A stretch of 34,589 nt of DNA from Ruminococcus sp. GTDB lineage: Bacteria > Bacillota > Clostridia > Oscillospirales > Acutalibacteraceae. A program made the position numbers and the translations under genes. The notes beneath the pieces are model-generated. The model saw nothing but the letters and a program-made list of their open reading frames with translations. It made no database searches and was not told the DNA's origin. Within the stretch, counting starts at the first letter, position 1. The number at the start of each line of letters is the position of its first letter. The DNA lies in assembly GCA_017384945.1 (NCBI GenBank), contig JAFNSO010000097.1, positions 1 to 34,589 of the forward strand. Direction: 5' to 3'. This document shows, in pieces, positions 7,354 to 14,753 of this stretch.

Positions 7354-8616
7354 TTGAGTATACTGATAAAGGGCGCGAGGGTTGTTGATCCCTCGCAGGA
7401 GATCGATAAAATACAGGACATCTTAATAGAAAACGGCAGGATAAAATCGTTCGGCGCCTTTGAGTCAGCCGACGAGGTTATAAACGCCGAGGGCTTGATC
7501 GCCGCTCCGGGGCTTGTGGATATGCACGTCCACCTTCGCGATCCCGGTCAGACCCACAAGGAGGACATCCTCACGGGCTGCGACGCGGCGGCTGCGGGCG
7601 GAGTGACAAGCCTGCTGTGTATGCCCAACACTATTCCCACGGTCGACAACGCCGAAACGGTAAAATATATCAAGGATAAGGCAAAACAGGCGAACGCGAA
7701 GGTATACGTCGCCGCAAGCATTACAAAGGGGCTCAGAAGCGAAGAGCCCACCGACCTTGACGAGCTCAAGGCGGCGGGAGCCTCTGCTTTGTCCGACGAC
7801 GGACGACCCGTCGAGGACGTCTCGATGCTCATAAACGCTATGAAGCGCGCTCCCGGGCTGGGAATGAAAATCGTCGCCCACTGCGAGAGCCTGCCCATAG
7901 CCGACGGCGGGATTATGAACGAGGGTGAAATAAGCCGGGCGCTCGGAGTCCGCGGAATCCCCGATTCAGCCGAGGATTGCGGAACAATGCGCGAGGTTTC
8001 CTTTGCCGAAGCGCTCTCGGTTCCCGTTCATATTTGCCACGTCAGCACCAAGAACAGCGTAAAGCTGATTCGGGACGCGAAGAAAAGGGGAGTGGCTGTC
8101 ACCTGCGAGACCGCTCCGCACTATTTTACGCTGACCGAAAAGGAGCTTCTGAAGCGCGACGCCGACTACAGAATGAATCCTCCGCTCAGAAGAGAAGAGG
8201 ACAGGCAGGAAATCATCAAGGGTCTGCTCGACGGCACGATCGACGCGATAGCTACCGACCACGCGCCGCATTCTCCCGAGGAAAAGGCAAATTTCGAGAA
8301 GGCGCCCAACGGCTCAATCGGAATGGAGACCTCGCTTTCGGCGGGAGTTACAGCCCTTGTAAGGACAGGAAAGCTCACAATTAGCGAGCTGATTGAAAAA
8401 ATGAGCACGAACCCCGCGAAAATCCTGGGAATTGAAGCGGGCACTCTCAAGGAGGGCGCTCCCGCCGACCTCGTGCTTTTTGATATAAACGAGGAGTACA
8501 CCGTAGACCCCGAAAAGCTCCACGGAAAAAGCAAAAATACACCGTTCAAGAACCTTTCGCTTTTCGGAAGGGTGAAGTACACGCTTCTTGACGGGAAGGT
8601 AGTTTTTAGGAATTGA
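7354..8616 (+). CDS. pyrC: dihydroorotase
   Basis: Dihydroorotase makes dihydroorotate from carbamoyl-aspartate by reversible ring closure, the third step of pyrimidine synthesis in the cytoplasm. The 420-residue length fits the class I (Bacillus-type) enzyme. Metal ligands and active-site residues are visible: HVH in DMHVHLRDPG (His58, His60), ALSDDGRPV with the bridging Asp, His176 in VAHCES, His229 in HICHVSTKNS and the catalytic Asp302 in ATDHAPHSPEEKA. The start is a TTG at 7354, with AAGG about 8 nt upstream, only 2 nt after the previous stop. This implies co-transcription and probably translational coupling with the unrelated membrane protein upstream. Two genes downstream is pyrF. Confidence 0.95.
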   Translation: MSILIKGARVVDPSQEIDKIQDILIENGRIKSFGAFESADEVINAEGLIAAPGLVDMHVHLRDPGQTHKEDILTGCDAAAAGGVTSLLCMPNTIPTVDNAETVKYIKDKAKQANAKVYVAASITKGLRSEEPTDLDELKAAGASALSDDGRPVEDVSMLINAMKRAPGLGMKIVAHCESLPIADGGIMNEGEISRALGVRGIPDSAEDCGTMREVSFAEALSVPVHICHVSTKNSVKLIRDAKKRGVAVTCETAPHYFTLTEKELLKRDADYRMNPPLRREEDRQEIIKGLLDGTIDAIATDHAPHSPEEKANFEKAPNGSIGMETSLSAGVTALVRTGKLTISELIEKMSTNPAKILGIEAGTLKEGAPADLVLFDINEEYTVDPEKLHGKSKNTPFKNLSLFGRVKYTLLDGKVVFRN

Positions 8617-8621
8617 TAAAG

Positions 8622-8700
8622 TATAATTGATAGCGGCAGACAGGCTGTAAGGTTAAGTTTCCTTGTTGCCCGACGCTGTTTTCAATTAGAAAAAGGGAGT
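8622..8700 (+). promoter_or_regulatory. structured leader between pyrC and the aldolase gene
   Basis: A TATAAT at 8622-8627 starts the region but has no clear -35. Nested pairings follow: AATTG (8625-8629) with CAATT (8683-8687), AGC (8632-8634) with GCT (8675-8677), GGCA (8635-8638) with TGCC (8667-8670), and AAGG (8649-8652) with CCTT (8661-8664). Only a four-T run follows, so termination is doubtful. The CAGACAGGCT at 8637-8646 partly resembles the PyrR-binding consensus CNGNGAGGYU, but the 5' half of the PyrR stem is missing. The RBS AAAGGGAG lies just after. Confidence 0.4.
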
Positions 8701-8708
8701 AATCAAAA

Positions 8709-9680
8709 ATGTCAAAAGGTAATCTTCTCTCCGTTCGTGAGGACGTCCAGGTTCTGGACGCTACTCTGCGCGACGGAGGACTGTGCAACGATTTTTTCTT
8801 CACTGACGAGTTTGTCAGGGATTTGTACAACAATAATCTCGAGGCGGGAGTCGACTATATGGAGTTCGGCTACAAGGCGTCGAAAAAGATGTTTTCGCCC
8901 GAGAAATTCGGCAAGTGGAAGTTCTGCGACGACGAGGATATCCGCTCCATCGTAGGCGATAACGACACCGAAATGAAAATCGCGGTCATGGCTGACGTCG
9001 GACGCTGCGACTACAAGCGCGACATCCGTCCCCGCGAAGAAAGTCCCGTCGATATGGTCAGAATCGCGACCTATATCGACACTATCCGCCACGCCACGGC
9101 GATGATCGATCACTGCCACAAAATGGGCTACGAGACCGCCATCAACATTATGGCAGTCTCCAAAAACCGTACCGAGGACATCCGAGCCGCGCTCGACATC
9201 TTCGGTCAGACTCCTGTTGACGTAATCTACCTCGTCGACAGCTACGGCTCGTTCTACCCCGAGCAGATTCGTGATTTTACTCAGCTTTACCTCGAGTACG
9301 CCGAAAAATACGATAAAAAGCTCGGCATCCATTCCCACAACAACCAGAGCCTTGCCTTCGCCAACACGATCGACGCGCTCAAGGAGGGCGTATCCTTCCT
9401 CGACTGCACCGTAATGGGCATGGGACGAGGCGCGGGCAACTGCCGCAGCGAGCTGCTTCTCGGCTTCCTCAAAAACCCGAAGTATATGGTCGAGCCGATT
9501 TTTGACCAGATCCAGAACCATATGGTCAAGCTCAAGCAGGACGGCGTCCGCTGGGGCTTTGACATTCCGTACATCCTCACGGGTCAGCGCAACAGCCACC
9601 CCAGAACAGCGATAGAGTTTATCAAGCAGGGCAGAACCGACTACAACAACCTGCGCCTTGAGTTATTGGATATGGAGTAA
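8709..9680 (+). CDS. DRE-TIM metallolyase / HMG-CoA-lyase-like aldolase
   Basis: This 323-residue cytoplasmic TIM-barrel enzyme belongs to the HMGL-like (DRE-TIM) superfamily and resembles 4-hydroxy-2-oxovalerate-type aldolases. The defining motif is VLDATLRDGGLCND (Asp17 to Gly24). The metal-binding His pair is in LGIHSHNNQS (His208, His210), and MGMGRGAGNCRSE is the conserved glycine-rich C-terminal segment. These enzymes make or break C-C bonds next to a keto acid with a divalent metal; the substrate here is unknown. It lies between pyrC and pyrF, and its stop is only 2 nt before the pyrF ATG, so the two are likely translationally coupled. None of the known pyrimidine steps needs such an enzyme. 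The start is supported by AAAGGGAG upstream. Superfamily assignment is firm, the reaction is not. Confidence 0.85.
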   Translation: MSKGNLLSVREDVQVLDATLRDGGLCNDFFFTDEFVRDLYNNNLEAGVDYMEFGYKASKKMFSPEKFGKWKFCDDEDIRSIVGDNDTEMKIAVMADVGRCDYKRDIRPREESPVDMVRIATYIDTIRHATAMIDHCHKMGYETAINIMAVSKNRTEDIRAALDIFGQTPVDVIYLVDSYGSFYPEQIRDFTQLYLEYAEKYDKKLGIHSHNNQSLAFANTIDALKEGVSFLDCTVMGMGRGAGNCRSELLLGFLKNPKYMVEPIFDQIQNHMVKLKQDGVRWGFDIPYILTGQRNSHPRTAIEFIKQGRTDYNNLRLELLDME

Positions 9681-9682
9681 TT

Positions 9683-10609
9683 ATGCAGAGATTAATCGAC
9701 AAAATCGTAGAAATGCAGAACCCGACGGTCGCGGGTCTCGACCCGAAGCTTGCCTTCGTACCGTCGTTTATAAAGGATAAGTGCTTTGAAAAGTACGGCC
9801 GTACCCTCGAGGGCGCGGCGCAGGCGCTTCTCGAGTTCAACAAGGCTCTTATTGACGAGCTTTGCGACATCGTCCCCGCGGTGAAGCCGCAGGCGGCTTA
9901 CTACGAGATGTACGGCTGGCAGGGTGTGAGAGCGCTTTGCGAGACGATCGAATACGCCAAGTCAAAGGGAATGTACGTCATTACCGACGGCAAGCGAAAC
10001 GATATCGGCACCACAATGGAGGCTTACGCCGCCGCTCACCTCGGCTCAACCGACGTTGACGGCGAAAAAATCGAGGCGTTCGGCGCCGACGCTCTGACCG
10101 TAAACGGCTACCTCGGCTCCGACGGAATCAACCCTCTGCTCAAAATCTGCGGGGAGGGCGACAAGAGCATTTTTGTCCTTGTAAAAACCTCAAACCCGAG
10201 CTCGGGCGAGCTTCAGGACAAAAAAATCGGCGATAAAACGATCTACGAGACAATGGGCAATATGTGCGAAAGCTGGGGAAGCGACCTCGTCGGCAAAATC
10301 GGCTATTCCGCTGTCGGCGCTGTTGTCGGGGCGACCTACCCCGAAATGCTCGGCGAGCTCAGAGAAAAGCTCCCGCACACCTTCTTCCTCGTACCCGGCT
10401 ACGGCGCGCAGGGCGGCGGAGCAAACGACGTCAGGTTCGCCTTTGACAAAAACGGTATAGGCGCGGTAATCAACTCGAGCCGCGGAATTATGTGCGCGTG
10501 GACAAAGGAGGACGGCGCGACGGAAAAGGATTTCGCGAAAGCCGCGAGACGTGAGGCGCTCCGTATGCGCGACGACATCCGCGCCGTCGTTGGCGAGATG
10601 AAAGCCTAA
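9683..10609 (+). CDS. pyrF: orotidine 5'-phosphate decarboxylase
   Basis: This enzyme decarboxylates OMP to UMP, the last step of de novo pyrimidine synthesis, in the cytoplasm. The 308-residue length and motif spacing fit the long type 2 (UMPS-like bacterial) family. Visible are VAGLDPKLAF (Asp20), AVKPQAAYYE (Lys68), the catalytic DGKRNDIGT (Asp102, Lys104, Asp107), VKTSNPSSGE, and the phosphate-binding region VVGATYPEML with PGYGAQGG. The RBS GGAG lies inside the last codons of the aldolase gene, so the two are coupled. No terminator is visible before the serC promoter. Confidence 0.96.
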   Translation: MQRLIDKIVEMQNPTVAGLDPKLAFVPSFIKDKCFEKYGRTLEGAAQALLEFNKALIDELCDIVPAVKPQAAYYEMYGWQGVRALCETIEYAKSKGMYVITDGKRNDIGTTMEAYAAAHLGSTDVDGEKIEAFGADALTVNGYLGSDGINPLLKICGEGDKSIFVLVKTSNPSSGELQDKKIGDKTIYETMGNMCESWGSDLVGKIGYSAVGAVVGATYPEMLGELREKLPHTFFLVPGYGAQGGGANDVRFAFDKNGIGAVINSSRGIMCAWTKEDGATEKDFAKAARREALRMRDDIRAVVGEMKA

Positions 10610-10625
10610 AAAGTATGTTAATTTA

Positions 10626-10654
10626 TTGACAATCTCAGGTCAGTGTAGTATAAT
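10626..10654 (+). promoter_or_regulatory. consensus SigA promoter for serC
   Basis: Perfect TTGACA (10626-10631), a 17-bp spacer and perfect TATAAT (10649-10654). The predicted transcript has a leader of about 95 nt that starts with a small hairpin, GGCGG (10662-10666) with CCGCC (10674-10678). Confidence 0.9.
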
Positions 10655-10695
10655 CAAGGATGGCGGCGTGTTTCCGCCCTGAAACAGCTTATTCA

Positions 10696-10715
10696 TAGGT
10701 ATATAAATAGGAAAT
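10696..10715 (+). promoter_or_regulatory. serC copy of the 20-bp element shared with cysK
   Basis: TAGGTATATAAATAGGAAAT matches the cysK element (3906-3925) at 18 of 20 positions. Here it lies downstream of the consensus promoter, where a bound protein could block elongation, or where it could act in the mRNA leader. Confidence 0.6.
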
Positions 10716-10754
10716 TTTATTGGAAAATTTTATTATCGAAAGGGAGTAATTAAA

Positions 10755-11837
10755 ATGTCAAGAGTTTACAACTTCTCCGCGGGTCCCGCGGTTATCCCCG
10801 AGTCAGTTCTCAAGGAAGCCGCAGAGGAAATGCTCGATTACAAGGGCAGCGGTATGTCCGTTATGGAAATGAGCCACCGTTCAAAGTGGTTCGACGATAT
10901 CATCAAGGACGCTGAGAAAGACCTCCGCGAGCTGATGAATATTCCTGATAATTACAAGGTTCTTTTCTTACAGGGCGGCGCGTCCCTCCAGTTCGCGGCG
11001 ATTCCGATGAACCTTATGAAGAACAAGGTTGCCGACTATATCGTTACAGGTCAGTGGGCAAAGAAGGCGTTCGCCGAGGCTCAGATTTACGGCAAGGCTA
11101 ACAAAATCGCGACCTCAGAGGACAAGACCTTCTCCTACATCCCCGACTGCTCCGATCTTCCGATCAGCGAGGACGCCGACTACGTATACATCTGCGAGAA
11201 CAACACAATTTACGGTACAAAGTTCCACACCCTCCCGAACACAAAGGGTAAGCCGCTCGTTTCCGACGTAAGCTCATGCTTCCTCAGCGAGCCTGTCGAC
11301 GTAAGCAAGTACGGCGTAATCTACGCTGGTGTTCAGAAGAACGCGGGTCCCGCGGGCTTACAGGTTGTTATCATCCGCGAGGACTTGATCACTGACGACG
11401 TTCTTCCCGGCACACCGACAATGATGAAGTACAAGACTCAGGCTGACGCTGATTCTCTTTACAACACACCTCCCTGCTACGATATCTACATCTGCGGAAA
11501 AATCTTCAAGTGGATCAAGGATATGGGCGGTCTCGAGGAAATGAAGAAGTTCAACGAGAAGAAGGCTGCTATCCTTTACGACTTCCTCGACAACAGCAAG
11601 ATGTTCAAGGGCACAGTCGTCAAGGAGGACCGTTCGCTCATGAACGTTCCCTTTGTTACAGGAGACTCAGACCTCGACGCTAAGTTCATCAAGGAGGCTA
11701 CAGCCGCGGGCTTCGTTAACCTCAAGGGTCACCGCACCGTCGGCGGTATGCGCGCTTCGATCTACAACGCTATGCCGATCGAGGGCGTAGAAAAGCTCGT
11801 AGAGTTTATGAAGGCGTTTGAAGAAGCCAATTCATAA
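10755..11837 (+). CDS. serC: phosphoserine aminotransferase
   Basis: SerC converts 3-phosphohydroxypyruvate and glutamate to O-phosphoserine and 2-oxoglutarate, the second step of serine synthesis. It is a 360-residue fold-type I PLP enzyme of standard length. Visible are the N-terminal YNFSAGPAVIPESVL, the substrate-binding MEMSHRSKWF, FLQGGASLQF (PLP phosphate) and the Schiff-base lysine Lys195 in YAGVQKNAGPAGL. HRTVGGMRASIYN near the C-terminus is the conserved substrate-binding Arg segment. It has a consensus promoter, the shared sulfur/serine element and the RBS AAAGGGAG. serA follows 107 nt later without a terminator, so they likely form one transcript. Confidence 0.97.
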   Translation: MSRVYNFSAGPAVIPESVLKEAAEEMLDYKGSGMSVMEMSHRSKWFDDIIKDAEKDLRELMNIPDNYKVLFLQGGASLQFAAIPMNLMKNKVADYIVTGQWAKKAFAEAQIYGKANKIATSEDKTFSYIPDCSDLPISEDADYVYICENNTIYGTKFHTLPNTKGKPLVSDVSSCFLSEPVDVSKYGVIYAGVQKNAGPAGLQVVIIREDLITDDVLPGTPTMMKYKTQADADSLYNTPPCYDIYICGKIFKWIKDMGGLEEMKKFNEKKAAILYDFLDNSKMFKGTVVKEDRSLMNVPFVTGDSDLDAKFIKEATAAGFVNLKGHRTVGGMRASIYNAMPIEGVEKLVEFMKAFEEANS

Positions 11838-11896
11838 TTATCCGCTGATTATTTCCCAAGCATACAAAGCTTGATAAAGAATTATTTGTTCGGGGG

Positions 11897-11940
11897 ATAT
11901 CTCTGCCCTGCAGGGACTCTTCCGTCTGACGAGGAGATAT
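11897..11940 (+). promoter_or_regulatory. hairpin leader that can hide the serA ribosome binding site
   Basis: ATATCTC (11897-11903) pairs with GAGATAT (11934-11940), whose start overlaps the serA Shine-Dalgarno (GAGGAG, 11931-11936). Inside lies the palindrome CCCTGCAGGG (11906-11915). The fold could lower serA translation relative to serC. Pairing is seen; regulation is inferred. Confidence 0.5.
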
Positions 11941-11944
11941 AAAA

Positions 11945-13078
11945 ATGTATAATGTTCTTACTTTAAATAAGATTTCACCGAACGGCACAAGCCGTCTCGG
12001 CGCTGACTATAACGTAGGCGACGCTGTCGAGAATCCCGCGGCGGTTCTCGTTCGTTCGGCGTCAATGCACGATATGGAGCTCCCCGAGAGCCTTCTCGCG
12101 ATCGCTCGCTGCGGCGCGGGTACAAACAACATCCCCAAGGACGTATGCGCCGACAAGGGTATCGTTGTTTTCAACACCCCGGGTGCTAACGCCAACGCTG
12201 TTAAGGAGCTCGTTCTCGCGGGTCTTTTCCTCAGCTCACGTAAGGTTGTTGAGGGAATCGAGTGGGCTAAGACGCTCAAGGGCAACGGCGACGCTGTCGG
12301 CAAAATGGCTGAAAAGGGCAAGGGTCAGTTCGTAGGTCCCGAGATCCTCGGCAAAACCCTCGGCGTAATCGGCCTCGGAGCTATCGGTATTCTCGTTGCT
12401 AACGCCGCCGTAGCTCTCGGAATGAAGGTTATCGGCTACGATCCCTTCCTCTCCGTAAACAACGCTTTAAAGCTCGACCCGTCAATCAAGGTTTATCCCA
12501 CGGTTGACGACGTTATCACACAGAGCGACTACGTGACAGTTCACGTTCCGCTCCTTCCCGACACAAAGGATCTTATCGACGCCGAGGCAATCGCAAAGAT
12601 GAAGGACGGCGTTCGCATCCTCAACTACAGCCGTGACGGTCTTGTAAACGCTCAGGCGGTTCTCGACGGAATCAAGAGCGGCAAGGTCGCTAAGTACGTC
12701 ACAGACTTCTCCACAGACGAGGTTCTCGCGGAGGACGGCGTAATCTGTATGCCTCACCTCGGAGCGTCTACTCCCGAGTCTGAGGACAACTGCGCTGTTA
12801 TGGCTGCCGACCAGGTCAAGGAGTACCTCGAGAACGGTAACATCATCAATTCCGTAAACTTCCCCAACGTCACAATGGCTAAATCGGGAGCTGTCCGCTA
12901 CTGCGTGCTCTTCAAGGGCGACGCCGTAAAGGCGATCACAGCCGCCGTTTCGGGTCTCAAGGCTGTCGAGGCAAAGACACGCGGCGACTACGGCTACGCT
13001 ATCGTAGACGCTGACGACGACGCTTCAAAGGCCGCTTTAGAGGCAGTTGAGGGCGTAATCAAGGTAAGAGTGATCTGA
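11945..13078 (+). CDS. serA: D-3-phosphoglycerate dehydrogenase, short form
   Basis: SerA oxidises 3-phosphoglycerate to 3-phosphohydroxypyruvate with NAD+, the committed step of serine synthesis. The 377-residue chain has a substrate domain (RCGAGTNNIP), a Rossmann NAD-binding loop VIGLGAIGILVANAA (near 141-155), the catalytic Arg230 in NYSRDGLVN, a Glu near 259 and His271 in MPHLGASTPESE. After about residue 310 a short C-terminal domain (CVLFKGDAVKAITAAVSG... GVIKVRVI) resembles a minimal ACT fold rather than the long ACT plus ASB arrangement. Whether serine inhibits it cannot be told. It sits 107 nt behind serC and is followed by a terminator. Other 2-hydroxyacid dehydrogenases look similar, but the serC neighbour supports the call. 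Confidence 0.93.
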   Translation: MYNVLTLNKISPNGTSRLGADYNVGDAVENPAAVLVRSASMHDMELPESLLAIARCGAGTNNIPKDVCADKGIVVFNTPGANANAVKELVLAGLFLSSRKVVEGIEWAKTLKGNGDAVGKMAEKGKGQFVGPEILGKTLGVIGLGAIGILVANAAVALGMKVIGYDPFLSVNNALKLDPSIKVYPTVDDVITQSDYVTVHVPLLPDTKDLIDAEAIAKMKDGVRILNYSRDGLVNAQAVLDGIKSGKVAKYVTDFSTDEVLAEDGVICMPHLGASTPESEDNCAVMAADQVKEYLENGNIINSVNFPNVTMAKSGAVRYCVLFKGDAVKAITAAVSGLKAVEAKTRGDYGYAIVDADDDASKAALEAVEGVIKVRVI

Positions 13079-13098
13079 TAACAGATAATGCTTAAATA

Positions 13099-13127
13099 AG
13101 GAGCCGTCGGTGACGGCTCCTGTTTTT
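13099..13127 (+). terminator. rho-independent terminator after serC-serA
   Basis: AGGAGCCGTC (13099-13108) and GACGGCTCCT (13112-13121) form a 10-bp stem, followed by TTTTT. Confidence 0.94.
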
Positions 13128-13171
13128 CTGCCGAAAAAACGGTAATTTTTATGCTTTTTTACGTAAATCGC

Positions 13172-13200
13172 TTGTGAAAACTATTGGTTTGTGCTAAAAT
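13172..13200 (+). promoter_or_regulatory. SigA-type promoter for the HD-GYP gene
   Basis: TTGTGA (13172-13177), a 17-bp spacer and TAAAAT (13195-13200) with an extended TGC. It predicts a leader of about 120 nt before the HD-GYP ATG. Confidence 0.65.
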
Positions 13201-13252
13201 TAAACTATCTATAAAGTATTATGCTTCATATTTTTGTATAAGAGGACTTTTA

Positions 13253-13309
13253 TTGAGCAAAGCTTGTATAAATATACGAGTAGATTTCTTTAAATTGCCG
13301 CCATCTTGA
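13253..13309 (+). CDS. possible 18-codon upstream reading frame in the HD-GYP leader
   Basis: A TTG at 13253, preceded by AGAGGA (13241-13246) at suitable spacing, opens a frame reading MSKACINIRVDFFKLPPS and stopping at TGA 13307-13309. This is 19 nt before the HD-GYP ATG. It might be a leader peptide that couples translation, or chance. There is no other evidence. Confidence 0.25.
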   Translation: MSKACINIRVDFFKLPPS

Positions 13310-13328
13310 CCGTGAAAGGTTGTTTATT

Positions 13329-14612
13329 ATGGATTTCTACCTAAGTTCTATAATATTGATTGCCTTGTTGATGATAGCGATGACGATACACGTTATACGC
13401 CATTCGTTCTTCAACAGGCAGCAGAAAACATGGTACATCGTCACATTTGTGTCGGTGCTGTTCTGCTCCGTCGCCGAATATGCCGTTCATTGCGGGTGCT
13501 ATGATCCGTTTTTTGACGTACCGCTTACGGTAATAACCGTTTTGCAGTTTTCCATAGCCCCGACCATGGCGGTGTTCTTTTCGGGTGCTCTGGGACTGCA
13601 CAGGCAGGCGAGAAAAGCAATCTGGTTCTTTGTACCTCACGTGCTGATTGAGATTGCCGTCGCGCCGTTCGGTCTTATCTTCCGCTTTGCCGAGGACGGC
13701 TATCACAGAGGGGATCTGTTTTTAATTTACTCCGCGTTCTATTTTCTCAGCCTGATATATCTGATGGCAAGTATGCTGATTGTCGGGCGCAAATTCAGAC
13801 ACAGAGACAGGTCGACTATCATAATGATAGTGCTGACGCTGATTGCGGGAATTGTCCCCGTGACCTTTTTGAACATTCACACTGCCTATATAAGCATCGG
13901 AATGGCGGCGTGCCTTTGCTACATTTATTACAACGACCTCGTTCAGGAGGATACGCGTGAGGAGCTTATCGCCCGTGAAAAGAAAATCAACGAGATGCAG
14001 GAGAAAATAATCTCGGGACTTGCCAGCATTATCGAGAGCAGAGATATGGACACGGGTCTCCATGTCGCCAGAACAAGGGAATACGTAAAAATCATCGCCG
14101 AGGGAGCTATTAAAGAGGGCGTATACACAGACGAAATAGATGAGAAGTTTGTCGAACTGATTTACACTTTGGCGCCGATGCACGACGTCGGAAAAATAGT
14201 AGTTTCGGACGCTATACTCAAAAAGCCCGCGAGACTGACCCCCGACGAATATGAACAGTTAAAATCACACGCTCGGATGGGCGGAGTTATCGCCCGCAGA
14301 ATCCTTTCGGGCATTACGGACGAAAGCTACCTCAAATTCGCGTCGGATATTGCAACATATCATCACGAAAGATGGGATGGAAGCGGTTATCCGATGGGAC
14401 TCAAGGGTGAGGAAATCCCGCTTTGCGCAAGGATAATGGCGATTGCCGATGTATACGACGCGATGACGTCCGAGCGGTGCTACAAGAACGCGATTCCGCC
14501 CGAGGAGGTTGTTGAGCTGATAAAGAAGGAATCGGGGACGCATTTTGACCCGAAGCTGGTTGAGGTTTTTCTGAAATACATTATGTACGCCGAAAAAACC
14601 AACGCGGCTTAA
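13329..14612 (+). CDS. membrane HD-GYP domain protein (probable cyclic-di-GMP phosphodiesterase)
   Basis: This 427-residue protein is a membrane sensor joined to an HD-GYP domain. Six to seven hydrophobic segments fill residues 1-205 in the manner of a 7TM-type sensor, a short coiled-coil linker follows (EDTREELIAREKKINEMQEK), and the HD-GYP domain covers about 225-420. Catalytic marks are His285-Asp286 in MHDVGKI, the double His and GYP motif HHERWDGSGYP (345-355), and IADVYDAMTSERCYKNA. Family members cut cyclic di-GMP, sometimes cGAMP. The membrane part has no named sensor domain I recognise, so the signal is unknown. ATG 13329 is chosen because GAAAGG (13314-13319) is 9 nt upstream, while the alternative TTG at 13320 would touch it. 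A strong terminator follows. Confidence 0.92.
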   Translation: MDFYLSSIILIALLMIAMTIHVIRHSFFNRQQKTWYIVTFVSVLFCSVAEYAVHCGCYDPFFDVPLTVITVLQFSIAPTMAVFFSGALGLHRQARKAIWFFVPHVLIEIAVAPFGLIFRFAEDGYHRGDLFLIYSAFYFLSLIYLMASMLIVGRKFRHRDRSTIIMIVLTLIAGIVPVTFLNIHTAYISIGMAACLCYIYYNDLVQEDTREELIAREKKINEMQEKIISGLASIIESRDMDTGLHVARTREYVKIIAEGAIKEGVYTDEIDEKFVELIYTLAPMHDVGKIVVSDAILKKPARLTPDEYEQLKSHARMGGVIARRILSGITDESYLKFASDIATYHHERWDGSGYPMGLKGEEIPLCARIMAIADVYDAMTSERCYKNAIPPEEVVELIKKESGTHFDPKLVEVFLKYIMYAEKTNAA

Positions 14613-14626
14613 CAAAATAAAACAGA

Positions 14627-14664
14627 CGCGCAAGCGGAGCCTTCTGCCGCTTGCGCGCTTTTTA
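14627..14664 (+). terminator. rho-independent terminator after the HD-GYP gene
   Basis: CGCGCAAGCGG (14627-14637) and CCGCTTGCGCG (14647-14657) form an 11-bp stem followed by a T-rich tail. Confidence 0.93.
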
Positions 14665-14670
14665 TTACTT

Positions 14671-14732
14671 TATCGGAAACTGCCCGTTTCCGATACTATG
14701 TTGTCCGCTCAGTTTTCTGCTGCGCAGAAACT
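14671..14732. repeat. two tandem hairpins between convergent genes
   Basis: TATCGGAAAC (14671-14680) and GTTTCCGATA (14686-14695) form a perfect 10-bp stem. A second hairpin, AGTTTTCTGC (14711-14720) with GCAGAAACT (14724-14732), has one bulged base. Neither has a T-run on either strand, so they are not ordinary terminators. They could be REP-like extragenic palindromes or mRNA-end stabilisers for the minus operon. Confidence 0.5.
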
Positions 14733-14753
14733 AGCGATGACTATTCGATACTC

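Noticed and set aside
8636..8654. A genuine PyrR-binding site
   Set aside because: Only the loop and 3' side fit; the 5' half of the required stem does not pair, so I list it only as partial likeness.
8712..9599. A 295-codon open frame on the minus strand
   Set aside because: Antisense to the aldolase gene; the plus-strand frame has clear family motifs and an RBS.
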